This document shows positions 43,270 to 53,400 of a stretch of 64,000 nucleotides of DNA, one piece after another. The translations under genes and the position numbers were made by a program. The stretch lies in the NCBI GenBank assembly GCA_016802295.1, contig JAESIW010000107.1, positions 46,439 to 110,438 of the forward strand, written 5' to 3'. Numbering within the stretch: position 1 is the first letter of the stretch; every line of letters starts with the position of its first letter. The notes under the pieces are model-generated. The model was given only the letters and a program-made list of their open reading frames with translations. It had not been told where the DNA came from and did no database searches. Source of the DNA: Brachionus rotundiformis. Lineage: Eukaryota > Rotifera > Eurotatoria > Ploima > Brachionidae.

Positions 43270-43997
43270 TTAATAATAATAATAATAATAAAAAGCTACA
43301 GCAAGCGAGCTTGCGGAGATGACTTACTCGGAAGTCATCTATGGTAGCTAGTCGCGCAAAAATCGAGAAATAAATTAAGGAACTACAATGAAAGTAACAG
43401 AGACGAAACTGATTTACAATTTATATATATTTTACAAATATTACATATGATTAAATAGAACATTACAGGTAAATAACGAGATAAATAGAAAATAATTTAC
43501 AGAGGGTTAATGACTGTGTTGGTGAAGAAGTTAGCTCGCTGCTGACATTTGGCCGAGACTTGGCCAGAGAGTCTTCTACTGTGTCCCCTAATATTACCAG
43601 CTGGTCCTAATTGCGAGAGAGAGCTGCAATGTTCCATAGGTTTCACCCAGCGTACAGTGTTGACTCTGTTGGATCATATCTCCTCTCACTCGGCGTTCCT
43701 GAAGTGTCGTGAGTCCTAGGACAGCAAGGCGATCTGCATAGCTCCAGTTTCTGTATCTGCTTACTATCTTAGTTGCCCTTCGTTGTACAGATTCGAGGAT
43801 TTTGATGTCCTTTTTGCTGTAAGGAGACCAGACTGCTGCAGCGTACTCCAGGTGGGGTCTGACGAAGGCACAGTAGAGAGTCCTGCACGTATCTATAGTC
43901 CAATACCTGAATGTTCTTTTTAGCTGACCAAGGATGGCAGTAGCCTTGTTGGCCTGGATTCGTATGTGGGTGGAGAATTTCAGGTTGAAAGCCATTT
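43270..43997 (-). mobile_element. 5'-truncated LINE, reverse-transcriptase C-terminus and 3' tail
   Basis: The minus-strand frame 43995-43594 begins abruptly at FNLKFSTHIRIQANKATAIL and includes FVRPHLEYAAAVWSPYSKKD and SVQRRATKIV, the post-catalytic end of a CR1/Jockey-type reverse transcriptase. After a frameshift the C-terminus continues as RGHSRRLSGQ and QQRANFFTNTVINPL. The 3' untranslated part has GC-rich stem sequences (AGCAAGCGAGCTTGC; GATGACTTACTCGGAAGTCATC, in two adjoining stems) and ends in (TTA)n at 43271-43291. Non-functional fragment, but little diverged. Confidence 0.88.
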
Positions 43998-44023
43998 TTT
44001 TTAAATAAAAAGTTTTAATTCCC

Positions 44024-44378
44024 CGGTTTTGTGAAATTCAGTACAAAATGGCAAAAAGAACAGAAAAAAATGTAAAAAAATTGAATAACTCTTTTTCTAA
44101 AGGTTTAAACCTAATTCTGTAAATGCAACATAGTAAAACATTCAAAGTTGCATCAAATATCTATGTCTGCTAATTTTGCAGAGTTCAGCAGAAATTAAAT
44201 TTCAATATAATCGAGTGTAGTGCATTTTGCAGAGATTTTGCACATCTTTTGCAGTCTTTTACAGTTGATGCAACTTTGAATGTTGCATCATTCTGCATTC
44301 ACAGAATTAATCTTAAACTTTTAGAAAAAAAGTTATTTAATTTTTTTTTTACACTTTGTTCTGTTCTTCACAAAACCT
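44024..44378. repeat. Foldback element, about 355 bp
   Basis: The left part 44024-44160 (GGTTTTGTGAA, AAGAACAGAA, CTAATTCTGTAAATGCA, CATTCAAAGTTGCATC) is matched by the reverse complement of 44263-44378 in the same order with scattered differences and small indels. The interior repeats TTTGCAGA motifs. No coding capacity. It abuts the truncated 5' end of the LINE at 43997. Confidence 0.75.
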
Positions 44379-45782
44379 AATTCTCCCAGCTTCTTTCTCG
44401 CTTCTTTTGACAATCTCTCTCCTTTTCCTTATCTTTCTCTCAAATTATATCTTAAATAAATTAATTTATTTGCACACACTTTTTTATCCATTTATCTCTA
44501 ATCTGGTCATCTTTAAAACAATTAAAAGTCCACTCTTCCTTTGTTTCCATCTTCTTATAAACTTTCACATCCATTTCTAAAAATCAATTTTAGTTTTATT
44601 TCCCTTATCAAAAACAATTTTTCTCCTCTTATTATTATTTAACTATTATTTAATAAACTTTTGACCAATACTAATAATTCCTTAATAAAAATTCTAGCTT
44701 GTTTTCTAACCTAATAACTTCCTGCTTAAATAAATGTGAATTTTAAGTTTTATCTGAGTATCTTTAATTAGAAAATTTCTATTAAGAAAATATAAGAAAA
44801 TAAATTTTTCAATGTGTTCAGTGTATTGACGACATACGTCCAGAATTTTTTTAATAACTATTCAGTATTTGTTTTTATTACATATCTCTAAAATCACTCT
44901 GTAATTTAAAAAAATGCCAGAAGATCAGGCTTCTGAACCTATTTCTAAGAGAAAAACAAAAGGACTAGGTAAAAGTTTCTGTAGTTTTGGCTCTTAGAAG
45001 TATGCTAAAAAATACCTTGATCGAGAATTTGAGGGAAATAACTGGATTGTAAAAAAGAGGTTTTTTGTTCTTAAAAATAAATTTTGTTCGTGTTTTTATT
45101 TTTTTGTTCTACTTTTATAATTAGAGTAATATTTTTCTTAAAAAAAATAAACAAAAAATTTTGTTCTAAATTCATTATTCTAATTTTTTTTGCATTAGAT
45201 AAAAACAAGTAATAATTATAAGCCTTGATTGTCTCAGATTTCATAAAAAAATAAAGTTAGTTTGAAAAATTATTTAATTTTTTTCACTTTTTTCATTTTA
45301 CAAACTGTTTCAGTTAAAGGGTTGTTTGTCCTTTATTATACCAACAAAAACAAAAACCCACATAATCAACATATACTGATAAAATAACTAAAAATAAGTC
45401 TTATCACTAATAATGATATCTTAATTTTTTTAATTTGGAGAAACATTTTAATAATATTTAAGTAAAAGAAGTGTTATTGGATCTTGGTCAATATGGTCAG
45501 ATTTGTCATTTACCGTTTTTTTAACTGAGCAAAAAAAGATAACAATCTATTGAATGTAATATTCAAAATTATTTGATATTTTTTATGCAAGATAACTAAA
45601 ATTTATCAATTATCAAATATTTTTTTATGTAGGATGCTTTTTTGATCCGTTCAAAAAAAAAACATGTCAATTCGACAAATTAAGCCCAAATGATGAAAAA
45701 TATTTTTTTCTCACAATTTCAAATAACAATATAAATAAATAATTGATAAAATTTATTTTTGTTTAAAATTGGTAAAATAAAA
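44379..45782. other. AT-rich intergenic stretch
   Basis: A 74-codon frame at 44356-44580 (+) starts in the foldback arm and is Leu/Phe/Ile-rich, so it is not called. Nothing else recognised. A fragment near 45300-45360 (TTTATTATACCAAC...) resembles the end of repeat unit A. Confidence 0.4.
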
Positions 45783-46434
45783 ATGCAAACCATTCTTTTT
45801 GCTTTGATGTTGGGCTTGTGTCTCGGTGCGCCGAGACCTCAAAGCTCTTACAATCAAATGGAAGTCAAAAATTTTGATCTAATGCTTAATTTGCTACCAT
45901 TGTATGGAGGATTTAAGCTTAGTAGAATGATAAATCCAACAAGTGTCACATTGATAAAAGTAAAATTTTTGATTAAAGCCTAGTCAAGTTTGAATTTTGA
46001 TATTTTAGGGATTTTTTGATTCAAATCCTCACCATTATGATCAATTTAAATTGGAGCTTTCTGCCGAAGGGGTTTCCATACCAGAGCTTGCCGATGTTAA
46101 TTTGGCTGTAATTAAGCAAGAAGACTATGTCTTGCTAAAAAATATTGTAGGTGATACAACAATTGAACAAGCATTGCAGCCTGAGTTTTTGGTTTACTTA
46201 GAGGTATTTTGGCATAGATAATTAATTTTATTTTGTTAAAATTTTTTTAAGAATTACATTGCTTCGAACCAACATTTAATTGATTTGTTATACCTACGAT
46301 TGGACGAAATGGGAGTTGTTTTAGCTGATGTTATAGACACAACCAGCTTGGGAGATACCTTAATTAACACATTCACTCCAATGATATCAGATTTTTTGCC
46401 AACAGCTATAACAATTGCAATAATTGGAAAATAA
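45783..46434 (+). CDS. Secreted protein of unknown family, three exons
   Basis: Exons 45783-45959, 46009-46203 and 46252-46434, all joined in phase 0, giving 184 residues. Introns are 49 and 48 bp. MQTILFALMLGLCLGAPRPQ is a typical signal peptide with cleavage after the Gly-Ala region. The rest is acidic and Leu/Ile-rich with no Cys: KNFDLMLNLLPLYGGFKL, then YDQFKLELSAEGVSIPELAD, and a final hydrophobic run DFLPTAITIAIIGK. The spacing of hydrophobic residues could suit a lipid-binding or pore-type helical protein, but I recognise no family. ATG 45783 is the in-frame start of the signal peptide. Confidence 0.75.
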
Positions 46435-47171
46435 TATTTTCCTCAATTCATATTTTATTAAAAAATATTTAAATAGTTAAAATTTTTTAAACTTAAATTT
46501 ATCTATATAAACCATCTGATATGTTATGATCGATATAAAAATTTTTAACTTTTCTAAAAAATAAAATCTAATAAATTAATTTTAACTTTAAAACAAATAA
46601 AAAAATGCTTTATAAAATTAGTTAAGAAAGTAAAAAAATGAAATATTCAATTCAAAGTCTGAAAAAAACAGGCTAATATCTTAAGGGATTTGCGTGGTAC
46701 CCAAAAATTAAAAACTTTTATCCACACGAAGATACTTTAAAAAACAAAAAATTTAAACCAAATTTTATCCTAATTTTAAATTTTGAAAGATTTGGAATGC
46801 TTTTAAAAATTGAAAAACCTACTTATGAACATTTGATAAATAAGTAAATTAGAGTCAATTTGAAACAATTTTAGATTTGAGTACAATTACATTAATTAAA
46901 GAAGTTATTGTGCTCACTAATTGGCCTTACAGTCACTGTTAAAGAATGATCAATTTATCATAAAGGTTCTGGTTTATGAATCAATTTAAAATTTTGTCTT
47001 TGACCTATACTTATAACAGTTTTTTTAGTCACATATTTTTTGTTTATCTAAGAAAATTAAAATTACTGTGTTAAAGGAATATTTTATTGATTAATTAGCT
47101 TATTTTTGTTCATGACAAAGTTTTCTGTTTAAAAGTCATTTGTGTTAAAAAGTTTCATATTTGTGGGAAGT
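46435..47171. other. AT-rich intergenic stretch
   Basis: Nothing recognised. It ends at the (TAA)n tract 47172-47191. Confidence 0.4.
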
Positions 47172-47363
47172 TAATAATAATAATAATAATAAAAGTTACT
47201 ACGAGAATTCTACGGCATTGTGAAATTTGGAACAAAAAACAATATTAAAATATCAAAAATGCCAAAGCTCAAGTTCAAAAGTAGCAAAACATGTTCCGTG
47301 AATTGGAGCACTTGGGACATTCTTTGTACCACCAATATTATGATTCTGTAAAACTCTAAGATA
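47172..47363. repeat. (TAA)n tract plus single copy of the 32.8-kb foldback unit
   Basis: A 20-bp (TAA)n is followed by ACGGCATTGTGAAATTTGGA to GTACCACCAATATTAT (47213-47345), which matches one arm of the repeat at 32822-33000 with a few substitutions and a shorter A/C-rich segment. The open frame on the minus strand here is the same Leu/Phe-rich by-product as at 33166. Confidence 0.8.
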
Positions 47364-47388
47364 TCTTTTAAATATAAATATATTAAAA

Positions 47389-48420
47389 TCAATATTTTAA
47401 GACTAATTTTGATATCGTAGGATTATCTCCACCTTCACTCGACTCACCTTGTTCTTCAACAACCTTTAAGTCGCCCAAATCAGCTTGTGAACCAGAGTTA
47501 GAACCAACTAATGATACAATAATTGAACTATTGCCATTGTATTCTTCAGACTCATCAGATTCAAAACCATCAACATAATGAATAGTTGCTTCTTCGTATT
47601 GATCGCCATTAGCCTCCAAACATTTTTGTTCTAACTCTTCAATACTATTTAAAGAATATTTTAAGATTCAATAACGAATATATATCAAATCAATAGCACT
47701 AACCTTGTACCCGGTTCATAATATTTTGCTATTATTTGAATTAAAAGTCCATAGCACTTAACACGGTCGTCATGGACACCGTTGTTGTACCGCCATATGA
47801 ACTCATCCAAATGCGATTGAATATGAGCGCGTTTACAACCACGCATCGCTTTAAATCGATTCTCTTTAAATCACTTCTTAGCAATCCAACTATCAGGCCT
47901 TTGAACGAGACCAAACGTCCAAACTGGTGGTCTCTTTAAATCTTTGCCTTTATTATGCTTCACTTTAGCATATAAAGAGTCATAGATTTCTACAATTTTG
48001 TTTCTACCGCCAAGTTTGAGATTTGCTTTGTCTATATCGATTGAACACAAATATCTGATTTTGGTAAAAATCGGAGCAATAGTGTCACGTGTCAATTTGT
48101 GTTCAAAATTTAACTCTACCATTGATATGGTTTTCGCAATAGTTAAGTTAGATGACCAAAACTTAAATACAGCCAATATGATCTTGACAGGTTTTTTGAA
48201 CAAAGAGAAAAATGTTTGATCGTATGGTGATCTAAACGATCCACAGATAGTACATCGCCACAACATTATCATATTTTTAGCATTTTATCCCTTTTACGGT
48301 TAACGATTTTCATTACGCAACCAATTTTCGGACATTTATAGTTATTGCAAAACTGTTGACAAAGATTTTGCTCACAGATTTTGTTAAATATTTTAACATC
48401 TTCATTTACTATCATTTTTG
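47389..48420 (-). pseudogene. ISXO2-like (IS1595-type) transposase pseudogene
   Basis: Minus strand in order: ATG 48420 with NEDVKIFNKICEQ and Cys-containing CQQFCNNYKCPKIGCVMKIV; a frameshift near 48273; LWRCTICGSFRSPYDQTFF, then a helical region, then KIVEIYDSLYAKVKHNKGK with VWTFGLVQRP (48272-47871). After a TGA the frame goes on with MRGCKRAHIQSHLDEFIWRY, then EPGT; an intron 47703-47645 (GTTAGT...AATAG); and an acidic Ser/Glu/Gly-rich tail ending at 47389. Zinc-ribbon start, (V/I)EIDES-like first catalytic region and HIQSHLDEFxWR end are those of ISXO2-like transposases in animals. The first motif reads EIYDS instead of EIDES and the central DDE part is missing, so it is inactive. Confidence 0.72.
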
Positions 48421-48635
48421 AATTTATAAATTACGATATTTCAACTTAATATTTTTAATTTATATACAAAATTTTTAGTTTTTTGGCTTAATCTTTTGAG
48501 TATAAAGATAATTGTATACCAGTGTTGTATTTTTCTTAAAAAAACAAACATTGAAACACGCATTAAAAATCAAATGTATTAAAACCAACAATAATTAAAT
48601 TTTTTAAAATTTTTTTATTTTCAAAATTATATTAC
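48421..48635. other. AT-rich spacer
   Basis: Upstream flank of the transposase pseudogene. I saw no obvious terminal inverted repeat. Given here because the next feature is a single exon. Confidence 0.3.
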
Positions 48636-48697
48636 CATTATGTGATCAGTGATTTGGTGATCAGTCAAGATGACATAGTCGCCATGACCCGGATACA
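48636..48697 (-). pseudogene. Orphan exon of a LACTB2-like metallo-beta-lactamase-fold gene
   Basis: 62 bp bounded by an AAAG acceptor (minus strand, before 48697) and an ATG/GTAATA donor (after 48636). The frame reads YPGHGDYVILTDHQITDHIM. The (Y/L)PGHG block followed by an ...I..hI helix is the last metal-site region of glyoxalase II/LACTB2-type hydrolases. No neighbouring exon of such a gene was found on either side, so it is likely a displaced or decaying exon. The preceding G in the acceptor and lack of stop codons suggest it is not old. Confidence 0.45.
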
Positions 48698-48899
48698 CTT
48701 TAAGAATTGAAATAATATTTCAAAAATACTACAATATGCCCTTTACAACTAGAGATTTTTACTTAATTAAAGAAAAGATTTTTTTTTATTATTTGTATTA
48801 AAAGCTTGTTCGAGTCTGGGCTCATTTAGTTTTGAAAAAAATTAAAATATAAATTTAAGTTGTGAACTGATTCTAAAATAAATAAATCAATCAAATTTT

Positions 48900-49640
48900 T
48901 TTGATTAAATTTTCCATAAACTTTGTTTTCAGCTTAAGTTAGATAAAAAAGTCCTCCTTCAGGACCCTCATAAATTGTTCTTCCATTTGCGCTACCATTA
49001 CTAATATTTTTATAACCCGTATCTCTTCCAGAATGCTCAGGTACCTTTTTATTGGGGTCGAACAAAATGAGCTTATTTGTAAAAAAAATTCAAAGCAGTA
49101 TCTGGGGGACTCAAAACCGAACTATTTGAATTGAAATTAATTGAATGATTAAAATCACTAGAGTCTTCAAATCCAGTAATTAAATTTATATTCTGCAGAA
49201 AATTTTTTTTTATTACTCGATCCCTCTTCATTTTGATTTCCTTTAAAAAAAAGAAAAAAACCATTAGTTGACAAATTTGATTCAATTTTTTCTTAAATTT
49301 TTCAATAAAAAATATCTCAAGAATAAAATTTCACTTGTTCCATTTAGTCTCAAAGGTAGACTATAATTGGGACTAATATGTTGAGCATTCAAGCCTTAGA
49401 GCTAGTTCTAGCTCATCGGCTAGTTGTTGATCACGCTGGACTTCAAAACAATTAAATTGATCTTGAACCTGATTAACCTGCTCTTATACAAGGGTTTTAT
49501 GATTTTTTGACTTGATTAACCTTCTCTTGTATAAGGGTTACTTGATTTTGGGCTTGATTTACTTGTAAAAAGGATGCAGTTCTACTCTAATAATGTTTCA
49601 AAGCATTGTAGTTGAGTGTTTTTTTGCTCCATTTTAGCTA
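48900..49640 (-). pseudogene. Decayed coiled-coil gene with a GPxGGxFY C-terminal motif
   Basis: Minus-strand pieces: KMEQKNTQLQCFETLLE (start about 49633), VNQAQNQVTLIQEKVNQVKK, QVNQVQDQFNCFEVQRDQQL continuing to LADELELALRLE, then after breaks FEDSSDFNHSINFNSNSS and, in the last part, GRDTGYKNISNGSANGRTIY-EGPEGGLFYL (49010-48940 region). The ending resembles the (I)YTGPRGGxYY motif of the PBCV-type basic adaptor/short repeats known from large DNA viruses and transferred to other genomes; that is a weak resemblance. The region 49440-49570 holds two to three copies of a roughly 50-bp unit (TTGATTAACC...CTTATACAAG) that encodes the VNQ-repeat. Several stops in all frames. Confidence 0.45.
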
Positions 49641-50430
49641 AATTAAAATTGAATAAACCATTTTGGTTTTATAGCAATATTATTAGCTATTTATTACTTA
49701 AAGCAATATAAAGCAAGGCATAGAAGAGACAGTTTTTTTCTTTATCTAAAACTAACCGACCATATTGTCTAGAACGATAAGTTAATTATTCGGTTATTTT
49801 AGAAAATTGTAAAAACGGAAATAGATTTGTTAAATTATTGTAAATAATTTTTCGAATTACAAAAAATATTTTATAATTTGTAGAATTTTTTAAAAAATTT
49901 AAAAAATTAAATATCTGATAAAAAATTGAGAAAATCAAATTAATATTATTAAATATTGAATGCTCGAGTGTTTTAAACTTCAAAATTGATCTCTTAAATT
50001 TAACTAAATATTTAACTTTTTTAAATTATTTAAATTTAAATAATAATAATTTTAATAAGACTTTACTTATTAACAAAATACAACCCAACTGCATGTTTAC
50101 TTGGTATCTTGGACAGATTATTTTTTTTCATGTTTTTATCTCGTTCCCTAAGCATTTCCAAACTCAATCAATGCTTATTTAAAAATTATAAATTTTGATT
50201 ATTCAATTTTCTTAATTTTTATTTTCTTGTTAAAAATCAATTTTTTTAAGTTAGTAGATGAATAATTAATTTCTCTAAATAATAATGTAATAGTGAAATA
50301 AATATAATATGTAATTCTGTTTAAGCTTTACATACTTTATCAATAAATAATCTTTAAAATGTTTTAGTTTTATGATTATTTTCTCTTTCATTATACCAAC
50401 TAAAAACCAAGACCCTCATCACCATCACCA
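49641..50430. repeat. Second copy of repeat units B and A
   Basis: About 49786-50030 matches unit B (42857-43135), and 50128-50412 matches unit A (42455-42760). See 42133-43265. The frame on the minus strand at 49786-49983 is the counterpart of the one in the first unit B and equally unconvincing. Confidence 0.65.
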
Positions 50431-53400
50431 AGTTATAAAGGTCATTCAACAGTCATTTTTGACTTTGATTAATTAGCTTATTTAAATAAGAATCTTATAA
50501 ATATTCCAAAAATTATTTTTGATTTGGACTGAGATTAAGTAGCCATTTTCTGGATATTATTATTTTTCCAAAAGGAAGGAAAAAATTAAAAATGCTCAAC
50601 TAAATGGTAACCAGCATTTTTAATGGCATATAAATATCCCTTGGGTGGAAAAAACTAAACCCTAAAGTCAATGATATAATATTGTCTTTGGCATATTTAT
50701 GAAAATATTTTATGCGGCCATGATTGTATAATCAGAGGATTATAAAAATTAAATTTTTAATGAGAATAAACCGACTTTGTACCCAAAACACAAATATTTA
50801 ATTTTGGTATTTAGGAAAATGGTGAATAATTAGGCTAAATGTTTTATTAGAATGCATAAATAGAAAAGAATGTTCAAGTATCTTAAATTATTATGTAATA
50901 AGTCTCTAAAATATCAATTTGGTAATTAGAAATTTCTACCTGGCAAACGTAGAAAGCGTTTTCTCATCGAAATTTAAATTAAAATCGTTCATTTATTTAA
51001 AAAGAGAAATTTATATACCAAGAAAGGTAAAATTTAGGACAAGACCAGCAAAATGTTGGTTTAATCTATTCTCTTTTTTCTTTAATTTTGTTTAAACAAT
51101 TATGGCCCAGAAAACAAAGCTCAAACCGTTTTAGGTATTCTTCCTTAAACGAATTGCTAAAGCCTATTCAAAATTTATTTGTCTTAGTTTGCGATTTAAG
51201 CCGCTACAAAGCGACCATAAAGCCTTATTCGGCAAGCTTTTGTCAAAAAAAAAATTAATTTAGAAAGGTTTAATAAAATTTTTATTTGAAAATTTAATTT
51301 ATTTTGACACCATTTTTAGTTGGATTAAAATTCGCTTAATTAAGTCTTATTTAAGAAGCCTTCGGGCCCGTGCCAGTGTTGACAAATGGTCAAACCAAAG
51401 TGAGACAATTAACATTTAAAATTTAGCCCTCTATTCATAAATTTATATATTATATATTTGATTTATTCATATATGGTTAGGGGCTAAGTTTACCGTGTTT
51501 TGATTTTAGATCGTCTAATAGCCAATATTAAAAATTTATGAGTTTTTATTTTAAAAATAATACGAGCCTAAAAAGCTTATAAAATCGGCTCGAGTAGCTT
51601 CCTGATCAGGTTTAAATTTGGATAAACAAATGTTCCCAAAGCAAAATTTCCAAGTGGACACTTGTCCAGTTGAGTTAAAATTCAAGTATTTCTCTTGATT
51701 ATCAGTCATAATAATAAAATACCAATTTTAATTTTTTTAAATTTTTTGTATTAATTTTCCATAAAAGTAAATTACTATTTTAATCATGGTAAATTATACT
51801 TTGGTTTATTCATTTAACGCCCAAAGCTGCTCGGAATTAGAAAGAAATATTAGACCTTAAATAATTGAATATTTGACTAGGATTTAAAATTTAAAAAAAA
51901 ATTTATTTTAATTAAATTTTTTTATTTATTCGCATTCCCAAAAGCAAATTGTTTATTTAGATATAGGGGAAAAAAGTCATATATTTTTTGATAATTTGAA
52001 AAAAATGGTTGTTTTTTATCTTGAATTGTGAGAGTAGTAGCATAGATGGTCTATCTTCTAGTTTATAGATACTTTTTAAGATTCAAATCAGTGAAGTTAA
52101 ACATGTGTACCAACTTGTGAAGAAAATTAATATAAAAATTTATACAAATTTGGCCACATATGCTATTCTATTCAAATTAGGAAGTGATAAATTAGATTTC
52201 AAAAGCTTAGTGAAACAGTTTTTCTTCTCTTTTTCAAGACTTAAATCTTGAAAAATTATTAATAGTTTATTTGTAATTTGAGTCTAATTGAGCAATGTAA
52301 AATCCAATTTGGCGCTTTTAAATTGATAAAACTTTTTGCCAAATAAATTTATTAAGAACAAAAATGGTTAATGGTTTTAATTTAGACCAGATTCCCTAAT
52401 TTAATTAATTTAATTTTTAATTTGTTTCTAGCCTAATTGGAATGGTCGAACAATTAGATAAGTTTGAACAAAAAAAAACTAAATTTTATCTTTTGAACAA
52501 ATTATTTATTAATAAATAAAAAAAATAAATAAATAATGATAATTTGACAGCTGGTGGATGCGAAACTTGCTTGCAAAAAACATATCTCAACAAGAATATC
52601 AAAACGAATAAATTTCCCAATTATAATATGAGCTATTATGAATGATTCATTTTAATATATTTTGTTTAGAATATAATTTTATAGATTCAAATTTGGCAAT
52701 CAGCAACCAGCAAACTCGAATATATCGAATAGAGAGTGGCCAAATTATCTGTGGTACAAAGCTGTGTTGGCTACGCTCGAACTTTCCAATTTTATTTCGT
52801 ATCATCAATCTTAATTTGACGCGTTGGTGTCTCTAGTTTCATTGTAACAAAAAAAGGTAAGTGAATTAACTAGTTGGTCCAAATTTAGATTGAGTCTTTG
52901 ACAGATAAAACATTAGTGGAGATTTGCATTTAAGTTCTGTAGACTGTATCTAATCATTTGCGTAGCTGCTGTGTAGACACTTAATATAAGGAATTCGAGT
53001 CTCGACTGTAGGCCGTGACTCGATTGCCATAGAAACGCAGCCTAAGATCACTTGAATTATTTCAAATTAAATTATAAATTAAAAAAATTTTTAAATTTAA
53101 CAGATAATTATCTTTAAGAGATAAAGTTTTCAATTAGGATGTAGTATGCTAAGAATTGGTGCTTGCGCCTGCTAAAGAGGACTGTAACTGTGCAGTATTC
53201 AGATAGGTTCAAAAGAGGACTGATGGAACTAAAATGGAAATGTGACTAAAGCTTTGGTGGTATATTTTTTTTAGCATCTTAGACCAAATAATATAACTTG
53301 GGGGCAAACAAGCGTGAAGTCTTTTAATTACGTCTCAGTTGGTTGATTTGAATTCTTCCACTAAACAAAAATGCTTTAATTAGATTCTAAGCTCTGATGT

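Noticed and set aside
44356..44580. 74-codon Leu/Phe-rich frame that looks like a membrane protein
   Set aside because: Starts in the arm of a foldback element, has T-rich low-complexity composition, no Kozak context or splice logic.
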